From Streptomyces sedi (GTDB lineage: Bacteria; Actinomycetota; Actinomycetes; Streptomycetales; Streptomycetaceae): a stretch of DNA of 64,000 bases. This document shows positions 8,551-16,925 of the stretch, piece by piece. Position 1 is the stretch's first letter; every line of letters begins with the position of its first letter. The notes beneath the pieces are model-generated. The model did no database searches and was not told the origin of the DNA. It saw only the letters and a program-made list of their open reading frames with translations. The DNA is taken from NCBI RefSeq assembly GCF_006335015.1, contig NZ_VDGT01000006.1:245524-309523 (forward strand), given 5' to 3'. The position numbers were made by a program, and so were the translations under genes.

Positions 8551-8673
8551 GCTGTCCCTCCCCGTCCGAAGACGGCCGCTCGGCCCGGCCGTCCAGCAGA
8601 AGGTAACAATGATCGTCCGCCGGAGACGAACCCGTTTCGCCCCCGGCCGACGGCGGCCGGGGGCGCGAGAGGC

Positions 8674-9948
8674 TCAGGCGCGGACCACCGTGCGGAGTTC
8701 CAGGGCGGCGCGGAGCCAGGAGGCCAGGGCCTTGGCCGCGGAGCCGAGCGCGAGGCCCCATGCGGCGCCGAGGACGCCGCCGGTGGCGTACCCGACGAAC
8801 AGCGCGACGACGGAGAGCGTGGAGAAGACCAGCTGGATGGGGAGGGTGGCGCGGGGGGTCAGCACGCGGAGCAGCAGCAGGCCGCAGGTGCCCAGCGCCA
8901 TGAACGCGTACTGGCCGCCGGTCGCGGTGAGGATCTCGGAGGCCGAGTCCCAGGTGTCGCCGAGGAGTTCGCGGCCCATGGTGTCGGGCAGCACGGTCAG
9001 CGCCGTCGCCCACACGACGGCCGTCGCGGCGAGCGCGCCGCCCGCGCCCAGCGCGGCGCGGGCCTGCGGGTGCGGCCCCGGGCGGCGGTTGAGCAGCGGG
9101 GGGCCGAAGGCGGTGGCGGAGTTGAAGAGGACGTTGAGCGGTCCGAAGAGGGTGCCGGCGCCGCGCAGCGCGCCGACGACCAGCGGGTTGGCCAGCAACC
9201 CCAGGCAGATGATGGCCAGTTGGGAGGCGGCGTTGCCGACGCCGAACTCGACGACGAAGCGTCGCCCGAGGTGGCGGTGGCCCAGCAGCCGGGCCGGGCG
9301 AACGCCGCGCACGTCGCGGGTGCGCCAGGCGAGCAGCCCGCCGGTGAGCAGCAGCGCGGGGGCGGCCGACAGCCCCCAGGCCAGGACGAGTTGGCCGGGT
9401 CCCGTGCCGTGCGACTGGGCCGCCAGCACGGGAACGACGACGGCCAGCCGCAGCACGTCCCCGGCCAGGGCGAGCGGGGGTATGCCCAGTAGCGAGCAGG
9501 CGTAGCGCAGGATGTCCTGGGTGAGGACGATCGGCAGCACCAGGCCGAGCGAGGCGAGTCCGGCGGCGGTACCGCCCGGGAGGGCGAACGTGGCCAGGGC
9601 GAGGACCGCGCCGACGGCGGCGGAGCCGGCGAGGGTGAAGGTCGCGGCGTCCCAGCAGTGGCGGTTGAGCGTGAAGTCGGCGCCCTTCCGCAGGACGAGG
9701 GGCTGGCCGACGTAGGCGCCGGCCGCGCCGAGGAGCACCGCGAACACCGTGTAGACGACGGCGAAGGAGGCGAAGTCGTCGGCCGTGGACTGGCGGGCGG
9801 CGACGATCACCACCGCGATGTTGGTGAGGGCGGCCACGCCCTGGTCGGCGACGGCCGCCAGGGAGGACGAGGTCAGGGAGGTGCGGGGAGTCGGGGGCGT
9901 CGGGGGCTCGGCGGGGGTCGCCGGGCGGGCGCCGTTGTCTTTGCTCAC
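8674..9948 (-). CDS. Wzx-like polysaccharide flippase
   Basis: A 424-residue integral membrane protein with 12-14 hydrophobic segments in the pattern of MATE/oligosaccharide flippases (SLAAVADQGVAALTNIAVVI at the first segment, ALRGAGTLFGPLNVLFNSA near the middle). These move lipid-linked repeat units across the membrane for polymerisation by Wzy. The start is GTG at 9948; no strong ribosome site precedes it. It is the third gene after the GT4 enzyme and co-polymerase on the same strand, 183 bases after the latter, so it probably belongs to the same exopolysaccharide operon. The C-terminus is Leu/Ala-rich and ends in the cytoplasm by prediction. Confidence 0.8.
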   Translation of the reverse strand: MSKDNGARPATPAEPPTPPTPRTSLTSSSLAAVADQGVAALTNIAVVIVAARQSTADDFASFAVVYTVFAVLLGAAGAYVGQPLVLRKGADFTLNRHCWDAATFTLAGSAAVGAVLALATFALPGGTAAGLASLGLVLPIVLTQDILRYACSLLGIPPLALAGDVLRLAVVVPVLAAQSHGTGPGQLVLAWGLSAAPALLLTGGLLAWRTRDVRGVRPARLLGHRHLGRRFVVEFGVGNAASQLAIICLGLLANPLVVGALRGAGTLFGPLNVLFNSATAFGPPLLNRRPGPHPQARAALGAGGALAATAVVWATALTVLPDTMGRELLGDTWDSASEILTATGGQYAFMALGTCGLLLLRVLTPRATLPIQLVFSTLSVVALFVGYATGGVLGAAWGLALGSAAKALASWLRAALELRTVVRA

Positions 9949-10131
9949 TGCGTGTTTTCTCTGCTCACTGCGGGGGTCAGTGGGAACGGGTGGACGGGGT
10001 GCTCGGGAAGGGGGCGGGGCTTCGGGAAGGGGGCGGCGACCGGGGCGGGCCCGGGTCGCGTGCCCCGGGGTGAACTCCGGCGCGCGGACGGTGGCGTGCG
10101 CGCCGGCGGGTGGGGCGGTCGGCGCGCGGGG

Positions 10132-11874
10132 TCAGATGCGGTGGCGGGGGTCGCCGTCCTCCAGCTCGGCGGGGTCGAGGACGCGCAGGCCCATGGTCTC
10201 CGCGTTGCCCTCGCCGCGTTCGGCGCCGGGGCGCCCCCGCGCTCCCGGGGGCTGTCCCGGCGGCGTGCGGGGCGCCGGGTCGGCGGGGGCGTCGCGGGGC
10301 GCCGCGGGCTGGCCGCGCGTGTGCTCGGAGCCGTTGCCCCAGGAGTGGAGTACGGCGCCGAGCAGCGATCCGCCGGCGCCGACGACCAGTTCGCGGACCC
10401 GCGCCAGATCCTCGCGGCGCACCTCGGCCGGGTCGCAGACGACCAGCACGCCGTCGACGCGGTCGGTCAGCGCGATGGCGTCGGCGTAGGAGAGGACGGG
10501 CGGCGCCAGCACCACGACGACGGAGCCGCGCACGTCGGCGTGGGCGATGAGTTCGGTGGCGGCAGGGGAGGTCAGGGCGCGCGGCACGTTGCGGACCCGG
10601 CGGCCGGGGACCAGGTCGAAGATGCCGGACTCCCCCGCGTCTATCGGCACCCGCATCCCGGCCGGCCAGCCGCCGCCTTCGGCGCGCGCCGGGGCGTGCG
10701 CCCAGCCGGGGGCCACGCCGTCGGCGTGGCGCAGCTGCTCGGTGAGGGTCGGGGTGCGCAGGTCGGCCTCGACCAACAGCGCGTTCATGCCCATCTCGGC
10801 GAAGGCGGCGGTGACGTTGACGGCGGCGGCCAGCGGGGTGTCGATGCCGCCGCGCGGCGCGACCACGAGCAGCCGGCGGCGCTGGGCGAACGCCTCGTCG
10901 TAGGCGAGGCGGAACGCGATCGAGCGGTACTCCTCGGCCAGCCTGCCCTCGGCCAGCAGCTGTTCCGGGTCGCGCCCGGCGCGCGGAAGCACGCCGAGCA
11001 CCGGCGCGCGCAGCGCGCGGGTGACGTCGCCCGCGGAGCGGACGGTGGGGTCGAAGACCAGCCGCACCCAGGCGGCGAGCAGGCCGAGGCCGATGCCGAC
11101 CACGTAGCCGAGGCCGAGCAGCAGCGGCAGTCCCGGTCCCGCGGGCGAGGAGGGCGGGGTGGCCTCGGTGATGACCCGGCCGCCCGTGGTGTCCAGGGCG
11201 CGCAACGCGCTGATGTCGGAGTTGAGTTCGGCGATCCGGCCGACGACCTGGGAGAGGTCGGCCACCGCCAGGTCGTAGGCGGAGGTGCCCTCGATCAGGG
11301 TGTCCACCTCGGCCTGGAGCTGGTCGCGGCGCTCCAGCAGCGGTTCGCGCTGGCCTTCGAGGGAGGCGACGTTCTGGGTGATGGTCTCGTCGGCGTCGGC
11401 CTGCCGGTTGGCGAGGTAGGCGGTGACGAACGCGCCGGCGCGCTGGGCGGCGGCCTCGGGGTCGGAGGCGCTGTAGGCGAAGCGCAGCACCTGCGTGTTG
11501 GGCGGGTTGGTGACGGTCAGGCCGCGTTTGAGGCGGCCGACGCTCTCGGAGGTGCCGAGGGTCTGGGCGGCGCGCTCGGCGACGATGTCGCTGACGGCGG
11601 TGCGGCGTTCGGAGCCCATGGCGACCCGGTCCATGGGGGCGGGGGCGGCGAACGGGTCGGCCGTCGGGGTGCGGAGGCTGACCTCGCCGGTGGCGACGTA
11701 GCGCTCGTTGGCGGTGAGGCCGAGCCAGGCGCCGCCCGCCAGGCCGAGCAGGATGCCGCAGATGATCAGGGCGCGGTAGCGGAGCAGTTGGCGGAACTGG
11801 TCGCGCAGCAGGTCGGGCTCGTCCCACGGCTGGTGCGGGGCGGCGGCGCGTTCGGCGCCGGCGACCGCGCTCAC
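10132..11874 (-). CDS. Wzz/Wzc-like polysaccharide co-polymerase with degenerate BY-kinase domain
   Basis: A 580-residue protein: membrane helix at about 36-54, an extracytoplasmic coiled-coil Wzz region (about 55-245), a Pro-rich motif (PPSSPAGPG at 240-248) directly before a second helix (249-272), then a cytoplasmic MinD-like domain. Wzc proteins control chain length and export. Here the P-loop position reads VVAPRGGIDTPLA (337-349), without the GK(S/T) of an active Walker A; Walker A' is kept (ALLVEADLR, 365-373), but the Walker B region reads VVVVLAPP instead of ending in an Asp. The C-terminal tail has no tyrosines, so autophosphorylation of a Tyr cluster is not possible. The GTG start at 11874 overlaps the upstream stop as GTGA, implying coupled translation with the GT4 enzyme. 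Confidence 0.87.
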   Translation of the reverse strand: MSAVAGAERAAAPHQPWDEPDLLRDQFRQLLRYRALIICGILLGLAGGAWLGLTANERYVATGEVSLRTPTADPFAAPAPMDRVAMGSERRTAVSDIVAERAAQTLGTSESVGRLKRGLTVTNPPNTQVLRFAYSASDPEAAAQRAGAFVTAYLANRQADADETITQNVASLEGQREPLLERRDQLQAEVDTLIEGTSAYDLAVADLSQVVGRIAELNSDISALRALDTTGGRVITEATPPSSPAGPGLPLLLGLGYVVGIGLGLLAAWVRLVFDPTVRSAGDVTRALRAPVLGVLPRAGRDPEQLLAEGRLAEEYRSIAFRLAYDEAFAQRRRLLVVAPRGGIDTPLAAAVNVTAAFAEMGMNALLVEADLRTPTLTEQLRHADGVAPGWAHAPARAEGGGWPAGMRVPIDAGESGIFDLVPGRRVRNVPRALTSPAATELIAHADVRGSVVVVLAPPVLSYADAIALTDRVDGVLVVCDPAEVRREDLARVRELVVGAGGSLLGAVLHSWGNGSEHTRGQPAAPRDAPADPAPRTPPGQPPGARGRPGAERGEGNAETMGLRVLDPAELEDGDPRHRI

Positions 11875-13163
11875 GCGGGCGCCCCTGGGAGCGCGGGGCG
11901 CACGGCGCGCACGCGCGCCGGCGCGTGCGCGGTCAGGGCCTCGTCGAGCAGCGCGGAGACCCGGGCGAGGCCGGCGGCGCGGCTGAGGTGGCCGGCGGCG
12001 TAGGCGGCGCCCGCGGCGCCGAGCGCGGCGGCGCCGGCCGGGTCGGCCGCCAGCGCGCGGGCGGCGTCGGCCAGCGCGTCCGGGTCCTCGGGCGGCACCA
12101 GCCTGCCGCCGCCGGAGCGGCGCAGTTCGGCGGCCGTGCCCCCGTCGCCGGCGACGGAGGCGAGTACCGGGCGGCCGGCCACGAAGTAGGAGGTCAGCTT
12201 GGAGGGGACGCTCATGTCCAGCACGCTGGCGCGCTGGGTGACCAGCAGCACGTCGGCGGCGGCCAGGACGTCGGTGAACTCGGCCTCGGGCGCCGGCGGC
12301 AGCAGCTCGACGTTGGGCAACCCCTCGGCGGCGGCGGCCAGTCGGGCGCGGCAGGAGCCGTCGCCCATCAGCACCACGTGGAGTTCGGGCGCCCGCCTCG
12401 CGGTCTCGACCAGCACGTCGAGCCCCTGCTTGACGCCCATGTTGCCGGAGTGCAGCAGCACGGTGCGCTCCTGGGGCCAGCCCAGGCGTGCGCGGACGGC
12501 CGCGCGCGGGCGCGTGGGGGGCGTGACATGCGACCAGTTGGGGACGAGCCGGATGCGCGCGGCGGGAACGCCGAGGGCGCCGACCCCCTCGGCGAACGAC
12601 TCGTGGATGACGCCGACCAGGGTGGCCCGCGCCAGCATCCGCCGCTCGATCCCGGCGGCCAGCGCGGCGACCCGCCCGCCGCCGGCGATGCCGCTCTGCG
12701 CGGCGGCGGCGCCCATCAGGTCCTGCACGACGGGCACGAAGGGCACCCGGTGGCGGGCGGCGATCCGGGCGGCGAGCAGCCCGCCGGCGAGGCTCGGCAC
12801 CTGGGCGACGACGGCGTCCGGCCTGGCCATCCGGGGCGGGGCGAGCAGCCCGTGGCCGAGGATGGTGCCCTCGTAGGCGGCGCGCCGTAACGCGCTCTGC
12901 CGGCCCGGGACATAGTGCCGGCGGCGGTGCACCAGGACGCCGTCCCGTGCGTCGACCAGCCGCCAGCGCCCCCGGTACTCCGGGTCGACGCGCCAGGCCG
13001 GGTAGTGCGGCAGGCCGGCCAGGACGTGCACCTCGGCGTCGCGCGCGGTCGCCCAGTGCTCGGCGAGCTGGGTGGCGTAGGGGCCGATCCCGGCCTGCTC
13101 GGGCGCGTAGTTGGTGGATACCAGCAGCAGACGTTCACCGCCGGGTGCCTGCGGGTCGCTCAC
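11871..13163 (-). CDS. GT4 glycosyltransferase (WcaI-like)
   Basis: A 430-residue GT-B enzyme. The N-terminal domain opens LLLVSTNYAPEQAGIGPYAT, typical of the WcaI/colanic-acid type; the C-terminal Rossmann half holds VLLHSGNMGVKQGLDVL, ELHVVLMGDGSCRARL and the donor-binding acidic region VLDMSVPSKLTSYFVAGRPVL. It should add a sugar from a nucleotide donor to a lipid-linked intermediate. The GTG at 13163 is chosen over a 561-residue extension because upstream sequence is Pro/Arg-rich and a purine-rich site precedes it. Codon 92 is TTA (12890-12888), making translation dependent on bldA tRNA in Streptomyces. It is the first gene of the minus-strand trio with the co-polymerase and flippase. 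Confidence 0.88.
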   Translation of the reverse strand: MSDPQAPGGERLLLVSTNYAPEQAGIGPYATQLAEHWATARDAEVHVLAGLPHYPAWRVDPEYRGRWRLVDARDGVLVHRRRHYVPGRQSALRRAAYEGTILGHGLLAPPRMARPDAVVAQVPSLAGGLLAARIAARHRVPFVPVVQDLMGAAAAQSGIAGGGRVAALAAGIERRMLARATLVGVIHESFAEGVGALGVPAARIRLVPNWSHVTPPTRPRAAVRARLGWPQERTVLLHSGNMGVKQGLDVLVETARRAPELHVVLMGDGSCRARLAAAAEGLPNVELLPPAPEAEFTDVLAAADVLLVTQRASVLDMSVPSKLTSYFVAGRPVLASVAGDGGTAAELRRSGGGRLVPPEDPDALADAARALAADPAGAAALGAAGAAYAAGHLSRAAGLARVSALLDEALTAHAPARVRAVRPALPGAPA

Positions 13164-13554
13164 GACGCTTCTCTTCTCCACTTCTCCACCGTCGGGGCAC
13201 GTGGCCTCCGTGGCGGCGTCCGTGACAGCGGGGGACCTCCCTGGCAGCGGTGGCGCACAGCTTATCGGCGCGCGACCGGTACGGCACGACCGTGCGTCAG
13301 CATCCCACGACGGGCGGGGAACGGAGGACGGTGTGGCGGACATCGGCCGGAGAACGGCCGTGCGGCGGCCCGGGGTTGGCGGTCCGGCCGGCGTCGCGGG
13401 TGTGGATTCCGGCCAATCCCGTTCGCCCGGGGGCGGGTTGGCCGTTCCCCCTCCGGCGACGGCCGACCCCGGGTTAGGCTCCGGACGACGCGGCGGGGCG
13501 CCCCGGACAGGGGGCGCCCGGGATGGGCACCGGCCAGTGGGGGGTACGGACGTC
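13164..13554. other. 391-base divergent intergenic region
   Basis: This separates the GT4 operon (minus) from the cytidylyltransferase (plus), so promoters for both should lie here. I see a 9-bp inverted repeat near its right end (listed separately) and no convincing -35/-10 pair or gene. Confidence 0.5.
13496..13519. promoter_or_regulatory. Leader hairpin before cytidylyltransferase gene
   Basis: GGGCGCCCC at 13496-13504 pairs with 13511-13519 around a six-base loop, ending 35 bases before the ATG. It could be an mRNA leader structure or a protein-binding site; GC-rich pairing alone makes chance possible. Confidence 0.35.
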
Positions 13555-14022
13555 ATGGGGACCGTGGGGTACGCGCCGGGGGTCTACGACCTCTTCCACG
13601 TGGGGCATCTCAACATCCTTCGGCACGCCAGGAGTCACTGCGACCATCTGGTGGCCGGGGTCGTCTCGGACGAGATGGCGGCGCTGGCCAAGGGCAGGCC
13701 GCCGGTGGTGCCGCTGGTGGAGCGGCTGGAGATCGTGCGCGGCATCCGCCATGTCGACGCGGCGTTCGTGGAGACCGTGCCGGACAAGCTGGAGACCTGG
13801 CGGCAGGTGCGGTTCGACGTGCTGTTCAAGGGCGACGACTGGCGGGGCACGGCCCGGGGCGAGAAGTTGGAGCGCGACTTCGCCACGGTGGGCGTGCGGA
13901 TCGTGTACTTCCCGTACACGGTGCACACCTCCAGCACTCAACTGCGCGGCGTGCTGGACGCGTTGAGCGCCGAGAGCGCGCGGAACCAGCGCACGGAGAA
14001 GCCCGCGCAGCACAGCACGTAG
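13555..14022 (+). CDS. Glycerol-3-phosphate cytidylyltransferase-like nucleotidyltransferase
   Basis: A 155-residue nucleotidyltransferase of the TagD/RfaE fold. The hallmark GYAPGVYDLFHVGHLNIL carries the HxGH active site at about residues 15-18, followed by VSDEMAALAKGRPPVVPLVERLEIV and the later FKGDDWRGT and YTVHTSSTQLR (the STS-type signature of the C-terminus). TagD enzymes make CDP-glycerol from CTP and glycerol 3-phosphate; related enzymes use other polyol phosphates. The ATG at 13555 has a G-rich stretch ahead. The 3' end overlaps antisense with the CDP-alcohol phosphotransferase by 85 bases. Together the pair could supply and use a CDP-activated alcohol for a surface polymer or phospholipid head group, which is inferred from adjacency. 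Confidence 0.88.
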   Translation: MGTVGYAPGVYDLFHVGHLNILRHARSHCDHLVAGVVSDEMAALAKGRPPVVPLVERLEIVRGIRHVDAAFVETVPDKLETWRQVRFDVLFKGDDWRGTARGEKLERDFATVGVRIVYFPYTVHTSSTQLRGVLDALSAESARNQRTEKPAQHST

Positions 14023-14687
14023 GCGCAGCCGAGGGCGAGATAGCCGTAGCGGAAGGCGCGTTCGTCGCCGAGCAGCACGAAGAGCAGGCAGAGGGTGCCG
14101 TAGTCGACGGGCAGCAGCGCCAGCGCGCGCCGGCGCGAGGGGGCGGGCGGCGGCGCGGTGGAAGGTGCGTGGCGGCGCAGCTGCTCGGCGAGCAGGCCGC
14201 CGAAGAAGAGCAGCAGGTGGGCGAGTTGGAAGCCGAGCGGCAGCAACAGCCAGCCGTCGCCCGGCAGTGCGAAGTGGCGGTGGAAGGTGATCAGCACCAC
14301 GGCGTGCAACGCGGTGATCTTCGCGAGGTCCACGGCGTGGTCGAGCCATTCGCCGGCCGGCCCCGACCGGCCGAGCAGCCGGGCGAGTTGGCCGTCGGCC
14401 GAGTCCAGGGCGAAGCCGAGGAAGAGCCCGAACCAGACGGCGCACCCCCACGCCCAGGACGGCTCGGCGAGGGCGACGGCGGCCAGCGCGGCGCCGCTGA
14501 CGGCGGCGCTGAGCAGCGTGACCTGGTGGGGGCCGAGCCCCAGGCGGTAGGCGGCGGCGGCCAGTCGGCGTCCGACGGGGCGGTTCACGTGCCGGGAGTA
14601 GAGGGAGACGCCCCTGGCGGTCTTCTGCGCCTCGGCGAGCCGCGCGACGGCGGCTCCGTAACCCAACGTCCGCCCCGTCCCCACCAT
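13938..14687 (-). CDS. CDP-alcohol phosphatidyltransferase family protein
   Basis: A 249-residue membrane enzyme with about six hydrophobic segments and the family signature DSADGQLARLLGRSGPAGEW then LDHAVD, i.e. DG(x)2AR(x)8G(x)3D(x)3D with the catalytic aspartates. The family moves a phospho-alcohol from CDP-alcohol to an acceptor such as diacylglycerol, inositol phosphate or a sugar. The ATG at 14687 is preferred, since homologs start a short distance before the conserved AQKTARGVSLYSRHVNRP; ATGs at 14696 and 14699 are possible, and the 19-bp palindrome at 14688-14706 then falls inside the gene. It converges with and overlaps the cytidylyltransferase. Confidence 0.83.
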   Translation of the reverse strand: MVGTGRTLGYGAAVARLAEAQKTARGVSLYSRHVNRPVGRRLAAAAYRLGLGPHQVTLLSAAVSGAALAAVALAEPSWAWGCAVWFGLFLGFALDSADGQLARLLGRSGPAGEWLDHAVDLAKITALHAVVLITFHRHFALPGDGWLLLPLGFQLAHLLLFFGGLLAEQLRRHAPSTAPPPAPSRRRALALLPVDYGTLCLLFVLLGDERAFRYGYLALGCAYVLCCAGFSVRWFRALSALNASSTPRS

Positions 14688-14706
14688 GCGTGGCATCATG
14701 CCACGC
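14688..14706. promoter_or_regulatory. Perfect 9-bp inverted repeat at a gene start
   Basis: GCGTGGCAT at 14688-14696 and ATGCCACGC at 14698-14706 form a perfect palindrome with one central base, immediately upstream of the ATG chosen for the CDP-alcohol phosphotransferase. It could be an operator or a hairpin covering the start codon region. No regulator can be assigned. Confidence 0.4.
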
Positions 14707-14815
14707 GCCGCCCGGCGTCCGTCAGGCCGCCGGTGCGACAGCCGCCGCACGCGACCGCTCCCGGCACGGCTACCATCGGGGGCCGAAGCGACACACGACG
14801 GGGAGGGCCGAGGAG

Positions 14816-15814
14816 ATGCGGCTGCGCGCACGACTGACGACGACCACGGCGGGGCTGTTCGTGGCCCTGGCCACGGTCACGTCCCTGTCGGGGTGCATGA
14901 CGGTACGCGGCGAGACAGCCGTGGTGCCGGCGACCACGGAGGAGGAGGCCCAGGAGGTCCTGGACCACTACTTCGAGGTCAGCAACGAGGCGTGGGGCGC
15001 CTTCGATCCGGAGCTGAACGCGACGGTCGAGGGCGGCGCGCTGGCGGAGATCAACGGCGCCTCGATGGTCGCCCAGGGCGCTTTGGCCGAGGAGGCGGAG
15101 GCGGCGGGCGAGGAGCCGACCGTCCGCGAGCCGCTGTCGCCGGTCGAGCCGCGCTTCCTGATTCCGCAGCAGTCCGGGTGGCCCAAGTTCTTCATGGTGG
15201 ACACCCAGCTCGACGTGCCGGACAGCGAGCACAACTGGCTGCTCACGTTCGCGCGGAACAGCGTCGACGAGCCGTGGAAGGCGCGTTACCTGTCGGTGCT
15301 CGCGCCGTCGGCCATCCCGGAGTTCGCCGAGGACGGTGACGGCTATCTGGAGGAGTTGCAGGTCTCCAGCGAGAACACCGGCCTTTCGGTGGTGCCGGGT
15401 GAGCTGGGCGAGACGTACGCCACCTATCTCCAGGAGGGCCAGGGCTCGTTCCTCGGCGGCCCGCACACCTCGGAGACGCTGGCGGTCAGGGACGAGCGGG
15501 CCGAGGACGCGGCGAGCCAGACCGACTACGCCGACGTGCCGCAGGAGGAGGCGGACCACCCGTCGTTCGCGGTGCGGACCGCCGACGGCGGGGCGCTGGT
15601 GCTCTTCACGATGCGGATGGACGAGAAGCAGACCTGGGCCGAGGGCGAGACGCCGGTGGTGGACGACCGGGTGAAGCCCCTGATGCAGGGCACGGCGGAC
15701 CGGGCGGTGACGCTCCAGCGCTTCGCGACGTTCACGGCCTATGTGCCGGAGGGCGAGGACCCGGTGGATCTGCGTTCCCGGCTCGCGGGCGTCTTCAACG
15801 CGCTGGGCGAGTAA
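14816..15814 (+). CDS. Putative lipoprotein of unknown function
   Basis: A 332-residue secreted lipoprotein: signal peptide with the lipobox LSGC, acylated Cys at residue 27. The mature part is acidic; blocks visible are VLDHYFEVSNEAWGAFDPEL, LIPQQSGWPKFFMVDTQ, ENTGLSVVPGELGETYATY and VRTADGGALVLFTMRMDEKQ. It resembles a family of uncharacterised Streptomyces surface lipoproteins; I do not recognise an enzyme motif. GGGAGGG at 14801-14807 sits eight bases before the ATG. It ends at a 20-bp perfect hairpin shared with the convergent gene. Confidence 0.85.
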   Translation: MRLRARLTTTTAGLFVALATVTSLSGCMTVRGETAVVPATTEEEAQEVLDHYFEVSNEAWGAFDPELNATVEGGALAEINGASMVAQGALAEEAEAAGEEPTVREPLSPVEPRFLIPQQSGWPKFFMVDTQLDVPDSEHNWLLTFARNSVDEPWKARYLSVLAPSAIPEFAEDGDGYLEELQVSSENTGLSVVPGELGETYATYLQEGQGSFLGGPHTSETLAVRDERAEDAASQTDYADVPQEEADHPSFAVRTADGGALVLFTMRMDEKQTWAEGETPVVDDRVKPLMQGTADRAVTLQRFATFTAYVPEGEDPVDLRSRLAGVFNALGE

Positions 15815-15856
15815 CGCGCGAGCCCCCCGCGGGCTTCGACGCGTCAGCACGACCCG

Positions 15857-15902
15857 CACGGGGAACGGGGAGGGGCACCATGGCCCCTCCCCGTTCCCCG
15901 TG
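15857..15902. terminator. 20-bp perfect hairpin terminator between convergent genes
   Basis: CACGGGGAACGGGGAGGGGC at 15857-15876 pairs perfectly with 15883-15902 around the loop ACCATG. It lies between two convergent genes and should stop transcription from both sides. Confidence 0.8.
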
Positions 15903-15958
15903 GTCGCTCGTGGCTGTGCGTGCTTCCCGCCCGGTCGTCCCGCGCGGGCGGTGTCGGC

Positions 15959-16648
15959 TCAGCTCGGCCAGGCCGGCTCTCGATGGCTGGCGCAGGCGTC
16001 GGTCAGGGTCTCCAGCAGCGCCAACGGGTCGGGCAGCGGGTGCTCGGGGCCCCGCAGCCACCGCGCGCCCTCGCGCCCGTCCTCGGTGAGTCGGGAGGGC
16101 GGCAGCAGCACATAGCTGCCCCGGCAGTGCCAGCGCAGCCCGTGGTGTTCGTCCACCGTCTCGGGGTGGCAGTCCAGTTCGCAGGGCCACCACTCGTCCT
16201 CGTCGTCCGGGGTGCCCCTGGTCGCGGTGAAGAAGAGCATCCGGTCGGGGTCGACCACGGCGACGGGGCCGACCTCGACCCCGTCGGCGGCCAAACGTTC
16301 CAGCGCCTGGTGGCCGGCGGCCAGCGGCACGTCGAGCACGTCGTGGGCGCGGCCGGTGGCGGTGACGAAGTTGGCCTCGGGGTCGGCGCGCAGCCAGCGC
16401 AGCACCTGCTCGGGGTCGGTGGTGGCCTCCGCGTTCCAGGTGAGGGAGACCGGGTGCCGCGCCGGCGTGGGACAGCCGATCCGGGCGCAGGAGCAGCCGG
16501 GGCCCCTGGGGCGCGCGGCCGGCGCGACGGGCAGCCCCGCCTCGGCGACGGCGAGCAGCGACTCCTCGCGGGCCAGTGCGGCGGCCTCACCGCCGGCGTC
16601 CCGACCACCACGACGCCACCAGCGGGGGGTTCTGCTCTCGCGTGCCAT
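15959..16648 (-). CDS. Short bifunctional primase/polymerase-like (prim-pol) protein
   Basis: A 229-residue protein resembling the N-terminal prim-pol domain: an early AGLPVAPAARPRGPGCSCAR block, the TDPEQVLRWLRADPEANFVT block, the VDPDRMLFFT strand, and the conserved end RWHCRGSYVLLPPSRL. In plasmid and phage replication proteins this domain makes primers and extends DNA. Here there is no helicase domain, and such free-standing short versions are common core genes in Streptomyces with unproven function, possibly in repair. The Cys-rich GCSCARIGC may bind metal. The ATG at 16648 gives an N-terminus that is Arg-rich. It is divergent from the dimethylargininase gene. Confidence 0.75.
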   Translation of the reverse strand: MARESRTPRWWRRGGRDAGGEAAALAREESLLAVAEAGLPVAPAARPRGPGCSCARIGCPTPARHPVSLTWNAEATTDPEQVLRWLRADPEANFVTATGRAHDVLDVPLAAGHQALERLAADGVEVGPVAVVDPDRMLFFTATRGTPDDEDEWWPCELDCHPETVDEHHGLRWHCRGSYVLLPPSRLTEDGREGARWLRGPEHPLPDPLALLETLTDACASHREPAWPS

Positions 16649-16925
16649 CAGCTGCCTACCGCCTCACTTCCGTCTCGTCAGCAGAGCAGCGCTCGGATGT
16701 CCCGCGTTATTCCGCGTCCCTGGAAAACCCGCGCGCTCCCGGACGCTCCCGGGGTGCGACCGGGGCGCCTCGGGCCGTACTCCGGGTTGCACTCATCCTG
16801 CCCTGTCGCCGCCTCGGATGGGTAATCGGTGGGCCCTGGTGGACGGCGCCCGTGCTGGGCACACTGTGCTCACCGCGGTGCGTTCCGCACCAAGCCAAGC
16901 GGCCCTTCACCCACAAGGAGCCTCG

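Noticed and set aside
9947..9968. Seven-codon leader frame (MSRENTQ) overlapping the flippase GTG
   Set aside because: It has no ribosome site and seems to result from a short duplicated stretch (GCTCACTGCG twice); chance is likely.
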